The notes beneath the pieces were generated by a model that saw only the letters and a list, made by a program, of their open reading frames with translations, made no database searches and was not told the origin of the DNA. Source: PALSA-612 sp963791225 (lineage in GTDB: Bacteria > Actinomycetota > Thermoleophilia > Gaiellales > Gaiellaceae). Taken from it: a stretch of 64,000 nucleotides of DNA. The stretch spans positions 62,001 through 126,000 of the forward strand of contig CAWBRV010000004.1 of assembly GCA_963791225.1 (NCBI GenBank), read 5' to 3'. The position numbers and the translations under genes were made by a program. Each line of letters starts with the position of its first letter. The stretch's first letter is position 1. Positions 10,099 through 17,684 of this stretch are shown here, one piece after another.

Positions 10099-10533
10099 TC
10101 AGTCGGCCGGCCGCCACTCGTAGAGGGCGTCGGGCTCCTTCTCCATGTTGTCTGCGCCGTCGGTGAGCCGGACGAGCGAGAATCCGTGGCGCTCGTAGAA
10201 CCGGCGCGCGCCCGCGTTCTTCTGGAACACCCACAGCTCGAGCCGTTCGGGCCGCAGGCCCTTCGCGTGGTCGAGCAGCGCCGTCCCGAGCCCATGGTTC
10301 TGGTCGACCGGATCGACGTAGAGATGCGTGAGCACGTCCCCGTTCACGCCGGCGAACGCGACCACGGCGCCGTCGCGCTCGGCGACCCAGATCTCGTCGC
10401 GGTCGACGAACAACCCGCCGAGCAGCGGTCGATGCTCGTCGACGATCCGCGGCAGATAGGTCATCTCGTCGCGTGCGCGGACGAACACGTTGCCCACGGC
10501 CGCCGCGTCGTTTCGGGTCGCGCGTCGGATCAT
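10099..10533 (-). CDS. GNAT family N-acetyltransferase
   Basis: Acetyltransferase of 144 residues. MIRRATRNDAAAVGNVF is a typical GNAT N-terminus; the acetyl-CoA site is at LYVDPVDQNHGLGTALLDHAK, followed by LELWVFQKNAGARRFYERHGF, the usual beta-bulge and C-terminal motif. Start ATG 10533 is preferred over a start 18 residues upstream because it begins exactly at the family N-terminus and leaves only 17 bases to the divergent adenosyltransferase gene. Substrate unknown. Its 3-prime end lies 7 bases from the end of the convergent acyl-CoA dehydrogenase gene. Confidence 0.85.
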   Translation of the reverse strand: MIRRATRNDAAAVGNVFVRARDEMTYLPRIVDEHRPLLGGLFVDRDEIWVAERDGAVVAFAGVNGDVLTHLYVDPVDQNHGLGTALLDHAKGLRPERLELWVFQKNAGARRFYERHGFSLVRLTDGADNMEKEPDALYEWRPAD

Positions 10534-10538
10534 CGCCG

Positions 10539-10544
10539 TAATCT
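10539..10544 (+). promoter_or_regulatory. -10 box (TAATCT) of the adenosyltransferase gene
   Basis: TAATCT ends 6 bases before ATG 10551 and lies within the 17-base gap to the divergent acetyltransferase start, so both transcripts must begin at or near their start codons. Confidence 0.55.
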
Positions 10545-10550
10545 TGAGCC

Positions 10551-11132
10551 ATGGCCCGGAAACGCGACGAGCCCGTGCGCCTGACACGCATCTACACGCG
10601 CACCGGCGACACGGGCGAGACGAGCCTCGGCGACGGCACGCGCGCGTCGAAGCTCGACCCGCGCGTCGAAGCGTTCGGTGCCGTCGACGAGCTCAACTCG
10701 CTGATCGGCCTCGCCCTCGTCGAGACCCGTGACGCCGGGCAGCGGGCGACGCTCGAGCGAATCCAGAACGAGCTGTTCGACCTCGGCGCCGATCTGTCGG
10801 TGCCGTTCGAGACGGCCGACCGGCTGCGCGTCGAGCAGCCCGCCGTCGACGCTCTCGAGGCGGACTGCGACCGGTTCAACGCGGGGCTCGAGCCGCTCAA
10901 GAGCTTCGTGCTGCCCGGTGGGGTCGAGGCGTCCGCACGGCTTCACGTGGCGCGGTCGGTCTGCCGCCGCGCCGAGCGCGCGGCGCTGGCCGCGGCCGGG
11001 CAGGTGGAGATCAACCCGCTCGCGCTCGTCTACCTGAACCGGCTCTCGGATCTCCTCTTCATCCTCGCCCGCGCGGCCAACGCTTCGGAGGACAGGAACG
11101 AGCCGCTCTGGAAGCCGGGCGGGGACCGCTGA
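10551..11132 (+). CDS. pduO: Cob(I)alamin adenosyltransferase, PduO type
   Basis: Enzyme of 193 residues that transfers the adenosyl group of ATP to cob(I)alamin, giving adenosylcobalamin. The ATP-binding N-terminal motif TRTGDTGETSLGDG (about residues 16-29) is intact, as are AFGAVDELNSLIGLA and the C-terminal VYLNRLSDLLFILAR block that surrounds the cobalamin. It lies about 1.5 kb upstream of methylmalonyl-CoA mutase, whose cofactor it makes, so it most likely serves that enzyme; MetH needs methylcobalamin instead. Confidence 0.95.
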   Translation: MARKRDEPVRLTRIYTRTGDTGETSLGDGTRASKLDPRVEAFGAVDELNSLIGLALVETRDAGQRATLERIQNELFDLGADLSVPFETADRLRVEQPAVDALEADCDRFNAGLEPLKSFVLPGGVEASARLHVARSVCRRAERAALAAAGQVEINPLALVYLNRLSDLLFILARAANASEDRNEPLWKPGGDR

Positions 11133-11190
11133 GCGCGCCCCGGCTTCGAATCGGCACGAAATCGGCACAGACACGTGCAGAATTCGTGGT

Positions 11191-11196
11191 TACGCT
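11191..11196 (+). promoter_or_regulatory. -10 box (TACGCT) for a second leaderless short ORF
   Basis: TACGCT ends 6 bases before GTG 11203, the start of a 35-codon ORF that runs into the flippase-like gene. Confidence 0.45.
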
Positions 11197-11202
11197 CACG
11201 GC

Positions 11203-11310
11203 GTGGGCGGAGGGACGACGCCCCACCCTTGGGCGGGGGACCGTGACCGGCGACGGCCGGTCGACTCGTGGCCGCTGAGGGCGATACCGAGAATCGGACG
11301 GCGTCGGTGA
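11203..11310 (+). CDS. Short leaderless ORF coupled to the flippase-like gene
   Basis: A 35-codon ORF starting 6 bases after a TAnnnT box. Its TGA (11308-11310) overlaps GTG 11307, which is in frame with the downstream membrane protein, as in the short ORF before the ABC exporter. The peptide is rich in Gly, Pro and Arg and ends in three arginines; no domain is recognised. It could be a leader peptide or an accident of high GC. Confidence 0.3.
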   Translation: MGGGTTPHPWAGDRDRRRPVDSWPLRAIPRIGRRR

Positions 11311-12560
11311 CCGTCGATCGGGCCGCGGAGCGGGCCGGCGCGAGGCGGGCGTTGATCGGGTCGGGGCTGCTCCTCGCGCTCGCGGTCGGGCTCGCGAACG
11401 CCCTCAACGCAGTGTTCCAGTTCGGGCTCGCGCGCGTCCTCCACCGTGACGAGTACTCGCTGCTCGCCGCGCTCTTCGCAATCGTCCTGATCGGCGCCGT
11501 CCCGCCGCTCGCCTTCCAGGCCACGACGGCACGCTCGGTGGCATCGAGCCTCGCCGAGGGAGACGACGCAGGCGCCGGCGTCTACCTGCGCGGCACGCTC
11601 CGCTCGGCGCTGCGCTGGACGGCCGTGCTGCTCGCGCTGACGGCGGTGCTCCTCCCGATCGGTGCGGCGCTCGGGCTCACCCACTCGCTCGCGGTCGCAG
11701 CCACCGCTGCGACCGTCGCGATCGCGCTCGTGATCCCGGTCGCGTGGGGCGGCCTGCAGGGCGCAGGCCGGTTTCGTGAGCTCTCCGGCGCCACGCTGCT
11801 CTTTGCCGGGACGCGCCTCGCCGTCGGGATCGTGATCGGAGTCGCCGGCGGGAGCGTCGGCGCCGTCATGCTCGGCGTCGCGGCCGCGACCGCGGTGACC
11901 GCGCTCCTCTCGTTGCTGCCGCTGCGCGGGCTCCTTGCGCACGCGGGCGACGCGCCGCCTCCCCGGCATCGGCTCGCGACGATCCCGAACGCCGCCGCCG
12001 CGGTCGGGCTGACGGCGCTCACCGCGCTCGCGACGATGGACCTACTCGTTGCCAAGCTCGCGTTCTCGGGCGGCGAGGCAGGCGACTACGCGGCCGCGTC
12101 GGTCGGCGCCCGCGTGCTCCTGCTGATCCCGATCGCCGTTACGACGGTCCTCTTCCCGCGCGTGGCGACGCTTCGCGACCGGCAGCGGGAGCGGACGCAC
12201 CTGCTCGCGGGCCTGCTCGCCGTGGGCGTCACGGCGGCGATCGTCACGACCGTGCTCTGGACGTTCGCGGTGCCGCTGATCGACCTGACCTTCGGCGCGA
12301 AGTACGAGGACGCCGCCTCCTGGCTCGGGCCGCTCAGCGTCGCGATGTCGCTGTACGCGCTCTCGACCGTCTACCTGTACCACTTCCTCTCGCTCGGCCG
12401 CTCGCGCTTCGCCCTCGTGCTCGCCGGCATCCTGGCGATCCAGCTCGTGATCTTCGCCTTCGTGCACGGGAGCCCGCGCGAGCTGATCGGCGTCCAGATC
12501 GGAGTCTCGGCCTTCACGCTGCTCTCGTGCGAGGCGTGGCACCTGTGGCGGCACCGGTAG
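11307..12560 (+). CDS. Polysaccharide flippase-like membrane protein (MATE/Wzx-like)
   Basis: Hydrophobic protein of about 417 residues with roughly 11-12 membrane segments. It resembles the oligosaccharide flippase/MVF superfamily: an early FGLARVLHRDEYSLLAALFA segment, long runs of small hydrophobic residues, and a late FGAKYEDAASWLGPLSVAMSLYALS segment like the Wzx C-terminal half. It probably moves a lipid-linked glycan or related lipid across the membrane, but the substrate is unknown. Start GTG 11307 is taken from the GTGA overlap with the short ORF; GTG 11268 would add 13 residues. Neither has a ribosome-binding site. Confidence 0.75.
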   Translation: MTVDRAAERAGARRALIGSGLLLALAVGLANALNAVFQFGLARVLHRDEYSLLAALFAIVLIGAVPPLAFQATTARSVASSLAEGDDAGAGVYLRGTLRSALRWTAVLLALTAVLLPIGAALGLTHSLAVAATAATVAIALVIPVAWGGLQGAGRFRELSGATLLFAGTRLAVGIVIGVAGGSVGAVMLGVAAATAVTALLSLLPLRGLLAHAGDAPPPRHRLATIPNAAAAVGLTALTALATMDLLVAKLAFSGGEAGDYAAASVGARVLLLIPIAVTTVLFPRVATLRDRQRERTHLLAGLLAVGVTAAIVTTVLWTFAVPLIDLTFGAKYEDAASWLGPLSVAMSLYALSTVYLYHFLSLGRSRFALVLAGILAIQLVIFAFVHGSPRELIGVQIGVSAFTLLSCEAWHLWRHR

Positions 12561-12576
12561 CCGCGGGTCCCGCGCC

Positions 12577-12582
12577 TACAAT
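12577..12582 (+). promoter_or_regulatory. -10 box (TACAAT) of the mutase gene
   Basis: TACAAT, close to the consensus TATAAT, ends 6 bases before ATG 12589. It is among the clearest leaderless promoters in the window. Confidence 0.65.
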
Positions 12583-12588
12583 CCGGGC

Positions 12589-14256
12589 ATGGCCACGACC
12601 GAGGACCGGCCGAAGGCGGACGCGACCGAAACCTGGCTCCGCGACCGCTATTCGACGGCGCCCGAGCGGACGGACGAGGCGCTCACGACGATCTCCGGCA
12701 TCGAGCTCGATGCGCTCTCGACCCCGGACACGGTCGATGTCGACTACGGCCGCGACCTCGGCTTCCCCGGCGAGTTCCCGTTCACCCGCGGCGTCTACCC
12801 GTCGATGTACCGCGGGCAGCTGTGGACGATGCGGCAGTTCGCAGGCTTCGGGACGGCGGAGGAGACGAACGAGCGCTTTCGCTACCTGCTCGAGCACGGC
12901 CAGACGGGGCTCTCGACGGCTTTCGACATGCCGACGCTGATGGGTTACGACTCCGACCACCCGCGCTCGCTCGGCGAGGTCGGACGCGAGGGCGTCGCGA
13001 TCGACTCGCTCGCCGACATGCAGACCCTGTTCGGCGGCATCCCGCTCGGCGAGGTGTCGACGTCGATGACCATCAACTCGCCGGCTGCGATCCTGCTCGC
13101 GTTCTACGTCTGCGTCGGCGAGGAGCAGGGCGTGGAGCGCGGCCGGCTGCGCGGGACGGTGCAGACGGACATCCTCAAGGAGTACATCGCGCAGAAGGAG
13201 TTCATCTTCCCCCCCGAGCCCTCGATGCGGCTGGTCGTGGACATGATCGAGTTCTGCTCGCAGGAGCTGCCGCAGATGCACCCGGTGTCGATCTCCGGCT
13301 ACCACATCCGCGAGGCCGGCTCGACCGCCGCGCAGGAGCTCGCCTTCACGCTCGCCGACGGGTTCGCCTACGTGGACGCGTGCGTCGAGCGCGGGCTCGA
13401 CGTCGACGACTTCGCGCCGCGCCTCTCCTTCTTCTTCAACGCGCACCTCGACTTCTTCGAGGAGATCGCGAAGTACCGCGCCGCCAGGCGAATCTGGGCG
13501 CGGGAGCTACGGGAACGCTACGGCGCGAAGGATCCACGCTCCTGGCTGATGCGCTTCCACACGCAGACGGCCGGCGTGTCGCTGACGGCGCAGCAGCCCG
13601 AGGTGAACATCGTCAGGACGGCGCTCGAGGCGCTGGCGGCGGTGCTCGGCGGCACCCAGTCCTTGCACACGAACTCGTTCGACGAGGCGCTGGCGCTTCC
13701 GACCGAGAACGCGGTCAGGATCGCGCTGCGGACGCAGCAGGTGATCGCGCACGAGTCCGGGGTCGTGAACACGATCGACCCGCTCGGCGGCTCGTACTTC
13801 CTCGAGTCCCTGACGAACGAGCTCGAGCGGCAGGCATACGACTACTTCGAGCAGATCGACCGGCTCGGCGGCGTCGTCCCGGCGATCAAGGACAACTTCT
13901 TCCAGCGCGAGATCGCCGACGCGTCCTTCCGCTACCAGTCGGAGGTCGAGCGCGAGGAGCGCGTGATCGTCGGCGTCAACCGCTATCAGCTGCACGACGA
14001 GCCCGAGCTGGACATCCTCCGCATCGACCCGACGCTCGAGCGCAAGCAGATCGACCGTGTTCAGGCGTTGCGGGCGCGCCGGGACTCCGCCGCCGTCGAG
14101 CAGCGGCTGGCGGAGCTCAAGCAGGCCGCCGCGCGCGAGGACGTGAACCTGATGCCGCCGATCGTCGACGCGGCGCGGGACTACGTGACGATGGGCGAGA
14201 TCTGCGACGCCTTCCGCGACGTATGGGGGGTATGGAGAGAAACCCCCGTCTTCTGA
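12589..14256 (+). CDS. mcmA1: Methylmalonyl-CoA mutase, large catalytic subunit
   Basis: Catalytic TIM-barrel subunit (555 residues) that interconverts methylmalonyl-CoA and succinyl-CoA in propionate and odd-chain degradation. Substrate-pocket residues match methylmalonyl- rather than isobutyryl-CoA mutase: the Tyr in GVYPSMYRGQLWTMRQF and the Arg in FPPEPSMR. The cofactor-contacting His is in SISGYHIREAGS. The B12-binding domain is absent and is encoded separately at 15656-16048, so this is the split form. The PduO-type adenosyltransferase upstream supplies the cofactor. A hypothetical gene and an antisense hydrolase separate the two subunits. Confidence 0.95.
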   Translation: MATTEDRPKADATETWLRDRYSTAPERTDEALTTISGIELDALSTPDTVDVDYGRDLGFPGEFPFTRGVYPSMYRGQLWTMRQFAGFGTAEETNERFRYLLEHGQTGLSTAFDMPTLMGYDSDHPRSLGEVGREGVAIDSLADMQTLFGGIPLGEVSTSMTINSPAAILLAFYVCVGEEQGVERGRLRGTVQTDILKEYIAQKEFIFPPEPSMRLVVDMIEFCSQELPQMHPVSISGYHIREAGSTAAQELAFTLADGFAYVDACVERGLDVDDFAPRLSFFFNAHLDFFEEIAKYRAARRIWARELRERYGAKDPRSWLMRFHTQTAGVSLTAQQPEVNIVRTALEALAAVLGGTQSLHTNSFDEALALPTENAVRIALRTQQVIAHESGVVNTIDPLGGSYFLESLTNELERQAYDYFEQIDRLGGVVPAIKDNFFQREIADASFRYQSEVEREERVIVGVNRYQLHDEPELDILRIDPTLERKQIDRVQALRARRDSAAVEQRLAELKQAAAREDVNLMPPIVDAARDYVTMGEICDAFRDVWGVWRETPVF

Positions 14257-14288
14257 GCGTCACGCTCTCTAACTTTTCCCTCGTCAGC

Positions 14289-14294
14289 TAGTCT
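14289..14294 (+). promoter_or_regulatory. -10 box (TAGTCT) of a hypothetical gene
   Basis: TAGTCT ends 9 bases before GTG 14304. Confidence 0.4.
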
Positions 14295-14303
14295 CAAATT
14301 CAG

Positions 14304-14870
14304 GTGCTTGAGAACTTCAGGAACTCGCCGCGACTGCAGCGGCGCGCCTTTTTCGGAAGCCTTGTCCTGCTGGCCGCGGGCGTTGTCGCGCTGGTCGTCA
14401 TCGTGCTCCTGCCGAGCAAGGATCATGCCCTCGACACGCCGATCTCGACCCAGAAGGCCGACGTGGTCGAGAACGATCCGAAGGCGCCCATCGACCCGGT
14501 CTCGCTCAAGGTCGCCCGGCAGTTCCTGCTCACCGCCGTCCAGCGCAAGAACCTGGACTGGGCCTACGACCACGTGCACGTCGACCTCAAGGGTCGCATG
14601 TCGCGGAAGCAGTGGGACAAGGGGAACATCCCGGTGATCCCGTACGACGCGCAGAACGCCGACACGACCGCCTTCATCCCGCAGTTCTCGCTGCAGAAGG
14701 AGGTCGAGTTCGAGGTCGCGCTGATCCCGAAGAAGAACGCGATCTACGCCGGCAACAAGCCTCTCCGCTTCTACATCGCCCTGCGGCGCGAGCACGACAA
14801 GAAGACCGGCCAGTGGCTCGTGAGCTACTGGGAGCCGCACTGGAAGCCGCCGCTTCCGCTGACGCAGTAG
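14304..14870 (+). CDS. Hypothetical membrane-anchored extracellular protein
   Basis: I do not recognise this 188-residue protein. A basic N-terminus (about 1-18) is followed by one strong membrane segment (FFGSLVLLAAGVVALVVIVLL, about 17-37). The remaining 150 residues are polar with many Lys, Tyr and Trp and should lie outside the cell. No cysteines and no known motif are seen. The C-terminal half (FIPQFSLQKEVEFEVALIP then KPLRFYIALRRE) suggests a small beta-rich fold. It sits between the two methylmalonyl-CoA mutase subunit genes but has its own -10 box, so a functional link is uncertain. Confidence 0.75.
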   Translation: MLENFRNSPRLQRRAFFGSLVLLAAGVVALVVIVLLPSKDHALDTPISTQKADVVENDPKAPIDPVSLKVARQFLLTAVQRKNLDWAYDHVHVDLKGRMSRKQWDKGNIPVIPYDAQNADTTAFIPQFSLQKEVEFEVALIPKKNAIYAGNKPLRFYIALRREHDKKTGQWLVSYWEPHWKPPLPLTQ

Positions 14871-14903
14871 CGGGCGCTCGGCGCACTCACCCGAGCTCGA
14901 CGC

Positions 14904-15641
14904 TCAGCTGATCTCGATCACCAGCCCGTCGTAGGCGCGGTCGAGGTCGTCCGCGAGCTGCAGCTCGTCGGGCCGGTGCGTGATCAGGAGCCGGCGCGCG
15001 CCCGAGGACTGGAACGCGGCGATCGCCTCGTCGGCCGACAGGTGCCCGCGGGGCGTGCCGTCGAGATCGCCGTGCTCGAGCGTGGCCTCGCAAATCAGCA
15101 GGTCGACGTCGTGCGCCAGTTCGGCGAGGACGGCGTCCGGGCCGGTGTCGCCCGAGTAGACGAGCGAGTGGCTGCCGTTCGTGACCCGCAGCCCGAAGGT
15201 GAGCAGGGTGTAGTGCGGGAGGCGCCGGGCGAGCACCGTGAAGCCTGCCGCCCGGAACGGCTCGTCGCCGCGGTAGTCACGGATGTCGAAGACCTGGTCG
15301 AACATGTCGTCCCAGCCGAGCCGCGACCCGAAGTCCCGGATCCGGTCGCGTCCCTCGGGAGGGAGCCAGAGCTCGACGCGCCGTGCGTCACTGCCCGGGC
15401 CTTTCAGCGATCCCCACACCCAGGGCACGAGATCGCCCCAGTGGTCGAGGTGCCAGTGCGTGATCACGACCGCGTCGATGCGCGGCCAGCCCCCGTCGAG
15501 CTCGCGCAGCCGGCCGAGCACGCCGGGCCCACAATCGAGGAGCAGCCGGCCGCCCCCGTCCTCGACCAGGTAGCCGGATTGTGCTCCGCCGGGGTTCGGC
15601 CAGGCGGGGGAGGAGCCCACGACGGTCAGACGCACAGCCAT
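14904..15641 (-). CDS. MBL-fold metallohydrolase (RNase Z-like)
   Basis: Metallo-beta-lactamase fold protein of 245 residues. The metal motif HxHxDH is intact (THWHLDHWGD, about residues 60-70), followed by YSGDTG (metal-bridging Asp), ICEATLE, and GHLSADEA near residue 200. This order matches the RNase Z/phosphodiesterase-like branch of small cytoplasmic hydrolases. Substrate unknown. Start ATG 15641 is chosen because MAVRLTVVGSSPAWPNPGG matches the family N-terminus; an upstream start would add 32 low-complexity Arg/Ser residues. The A of this ATG is shared with the -10 box of the divergent mutase small subunit. Confidence 0.85.
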   Translation of the reverse strand: MAVRLTVVGSSPAWPNPGGAQSGYLVEDGGGRLLLDCGPGVLGRLRELDGGWPRIDAVVITHWHLDHWGDLVPWVWGSLKGPGSDARRVELWLPPEGRDRIRDFGSRLGWDDMFDQVFDIRDYRGDEPFRAAGFTVLARRLPHYTLLTFGLRVTNGSHSLVYSGDTGPDAVLAELAHDVDLLICEATLEHGDLDGTPRGHLSADEAIAAFQSSGARRLLITHRPDELQLADDLDRAYDGLVIEIS

Positions 15642-15646
15642 ATACT
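15641..15646 (+). promoter_or_regulatory. -10 box (TATACT) of the mutase small subunit, overlapping a divergent start codon
   Basis: TATACT ends 9 bases before GTG 15656. Its first base is the first base of the hydrolase ATG on the other strand, so polymerase bound here would block the divergent gene. Confidence 0.5.
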
Positions 15647-15655
15647 GCCGCCCCG

Positions 15656-16048
15656 GTGGCAAGGAAGACTCGTGTGGTGATCGCCAAGGTCGGGCTCGAC
15701 GGGCACGACCGCGGCGCGAAGGTGATCGCCCGCGCACTTCGCGACGCGGGCATGGAGGTCATCTACACTGGGCTCCACCAGACGCCGGAGCAGATCGTCG
15801 AGACGGTGATCCAGGAGGACGCGGACGCGGTCGGCGTCTCGATCCTCTCCGGCGCGCACATGACGCTGATCCCGCGGATCCTGGAGCTCCTGCGCAAGAA
15901 CGAGGTCGACGACGTGCTCGTCCTCGTCGGCGGCACGATCCCGACCGACGACGCGCGCGAGCTGAAGGAGCAGGGCGTGGCGGAGATCTTCACGCCCGGC
16001 GTACCGACCGGCGCGATCGTCGACTTCCTGCGCGAGAAGGTCGCGTAA
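15656..16048 (+). CDS. mcmA2: Methylmalonyl-CoA mutase, small B12-binding subunit
   Basis: Cobalamin-binding domain alone (130 residues). The DxHxxG motif is DGHDRG, placing the lower axial ligand at His17, followed by the Ser of VGVSILSGAH and the glycine turn VLVGGTIP. It completes the split mutase with the catalytic subunit at 12589-14256. The sequence remains open upstream, but GTG 15656 matches the family N-terminus (KTRVVIAKVGLDGHDRGAKV) and lies correctly after the TATACT box. Co-expression with the large subunit must be arranged in trans because a minus-strand gene lies between them. Confidence 0.95.
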   Translation: MARKTRVVIAKVGLDGHDRGAKVIARALRDAGMEVIYTGLHQTPEQIVETVIQEDADAVGVSILSGAHMTLIPRILELLRKNEVDDVLVLVGGTIPTDDARELKEQGVAEIFTPGVPTGAIVDFLREKVA

Positions 16049-16068
16049 CGCGGGAACTATCGAAGCCC

Positions 16069-16671
16069 GTGCGGGCAATGGTGGGCATGGTCGACAGCAG
16101 CTCACCTTCCCACGCGGTGCCCGACGGACGGCTGCTCCGGCGGTCGCTCGACGACCCGCGGGCGTACGCAGCGATCTTCGAGCGGCACTTCGACGCGCTG
16201 TTCGGCTATGCCGCACGGCGTGTCGGCTCGCAACTCGCCGAGGAGATCGCGACCGAGACGTTCACGCAGGCGTTCGACCGTCGGCGAACCTTCGACTTCG
16301 ATCGCGACGACGCGGCGCCGTGGCTGTTCGGCATCGCCGCGAACCTGCTCAGGCGTCACTGGCGTTCCGAGCGGCGGCGGCTGGCCGCCTACGCCAGGGC
16401 GACCGAGCGGGGCGCGTCGCACCCGGACGAGGCCCCGCGGACGGACGTGCTCGCCGCGCTCGAGCGGCTGTCGGGCGACGAGCGTGAGGCGCTGTTCCTG
16501 TTCGCCGTCGCCGACCTCTCCTACGAGGAGATCGCGGTCGCTCTCGCCGTTCCAGTCGGCACGGTTCGCTCTCGCCTGGCGCGCGCGCGGGAGCGTGTCC
16601 GCCGCGAGGTCGGAGACGGGCCGTCGACCCGTCCGTCATCGTCCGATCCCAAGGAGTTCTTCAATGTCTGA
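16069..16671 (+). CDS. ECF-type RNA polymerase sigma factor
   Basis: Sigma factor of up to 200 residues with region 2 (FERHFDALFGYAARRVGSQL through WLFGIAANLLRRHWRSERRR, about residues 35-110) and region 4 (ALERLSGDEREALFLFAVAD, then LSYEEIAVALAVPVGTVRSRL). It lacks regions 1 and 3, as ECF factors do. It overlaps the following CU044_5270-type gene by 8 bases (ATGTCTGA), so the pair is co-translated. GTG 16069, ATG 16078 and ATG 16087 are all possible starts, and none has a clear ribosome-binding site. The signal it answers is unknown. Confidence 0.9.
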   Translation: MRAMVGMVDSSSPSHAVPDGRLLRRSLDDPRAYAAIFERHFDALFGYAARRVGSQLAEEIATETFTQAFDRRRTFDFDRDDAAPWLFGIAANLLRRHWRSERRRLAAYARATERGASHPDEAPRTDVLAALERLSGDEREALFLFAVADLSYEEIAVALAVPVGTVRSRLARARERVRREVGDGPSTRPSSSDPKEFFNV

Positions 16672-17674
16672 GCTCGATCTCGTCCGCGACCTCTTCCCGG
16701 ACCGCGCAGCCGACGACGACGCCCGCGAACGCGTGGGCGCGGCCGTCGCGGCGCACGCTGCTCGACGTCCCCGCCGGCTCGCGCGCCGCCCGCTCGTGCC
16801 TGCCGTCGGCACGTTCGTGGTCGCGGCGGCGGCTGCAGTCGCGGCGGTCGTCTTGCTCGGCGGCACGAGCGCCACGGTCTCGGCGTCGGCGGCCCGGGTG
16901 CTCCACCAAGCGGCCCGCGCGGCCCGCAACGATCCGGCCGTCGGGACGCTGGAGCCCGGCCAGTACGTGTACACGAAGTCCGTCGACGCCTACCTGAGCA
17001 CGACTGCCGGGACCAGGCCCGACGGGACGACCTGGGAGTACTCCGTGCTCGTGCCGAACACGCGAGAGATCTGGCTCGGCCCGGACGAGACCGGCTGGCT
17101 GCACGAGACGGGAGGACAGCCCGTCTGGCTCAGCGAACGCGATCGCCAGGCCTGGATCGCCGACGGACGCCCGGATCTCGGGAGCCGCACGTCAGACACC
17201 CGGCTCGAGCCCGGCGGCTCCACCGGGCAGATGACTTCGCTCGACCTGCCGTCCGATCCGGATGCGCTCTACGCCAAGCTCAGGTCCGAGGCGGAAGGAA
17301 ACGGAAACGGCACCTACCCGGAGATGTTCACGCTCGTCGGAGATGCGCTGCGCGAGAACTACACGACGCCGGCACAGCGTGCCGCGCTCTACGAGGTCGC
17401 AGCCCGGCTGCCGGGCATCGAGGTGGTCGGCCGAACGGTCGACTCGGCAGGCCGTGCGGCCATCGGAGTCGGGATGGAGAACGCTCACGATCACGTGCGT
17501 GCCGTCCTCCTCTTCGACCCGACGTCCTATTCGCTTCTCGGCGAGGAGCAGACCATGCTGTCGGGCAATCCGTTCGGCTATCCCGACGGCACCGTCGTGG
17601 GACGGGCTACGTACCTCGAACAGCGGGTCGTCGACCAGGTGCCGGCGTCGGTGGTGAGCGCGGCGAAGCACTAG
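16664..17674 (+). CDS. CU044_5270-type membrane protein, sigma-factor partner
   Basis: Protein of 336 residues with a cytoplasmic N-terminus of about 45 residues, one membrane segment (LVPAVGTFVVAAAAAVAAVVLL) and a large extracellular part. The domain order and position immediately after an ECF sigma gene match the actinobacterial CU044_5270 family, often thought to act as regulators of the adjacent sigma factor. No zinc anti-sigma motif is present. AAGGAG at 16651-16656 gives a strong ribosome-binding site and fixes the ATG at 16664. The TAG stop is also the first half of the next gene's -10 box. Confidence 0.85.
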   Translation: MSELDLVRDLFPDRAADDDARERVGAAVAAHAARRPRRLARRPLVPAVGTFVVAAAAAVAAVVLLGGTSATVSASAARVLHQAARAARNDPAVGTLEPGQYVYTKSVDAYLSTTAGTRPDGTTWEYSVLVPNTREIWLGPDETGWLHETGGQPVWLSERDRQAWIADGRPDLGSRTSDTRLEPGGSTGQMTSLDLPSDPDALYAKLRSEAEGNGNGTYPEMFTLVGDALRENYTTPAQRAALYEVAARLPGIEVVGRTVDSAGRAAIGVGMENAHDHVRAVLLFDPTSYSLLGEEQTMLSGNPFGYPDGTVVGRATYLEQRVVDQVPASVVSAAKH

Positions 17675-17677
17675 GGT
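17672..17677 (+). promoter_or_regulatory. -10 box (TAGGGT) built on a stop codon
   Basis: TAGGGT begins with the TAG stop of the upstream gene and ends 7 bases before GTG 17685. Confidence 0.4.
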
Positions 17678-17684
17678 TCGTCGC

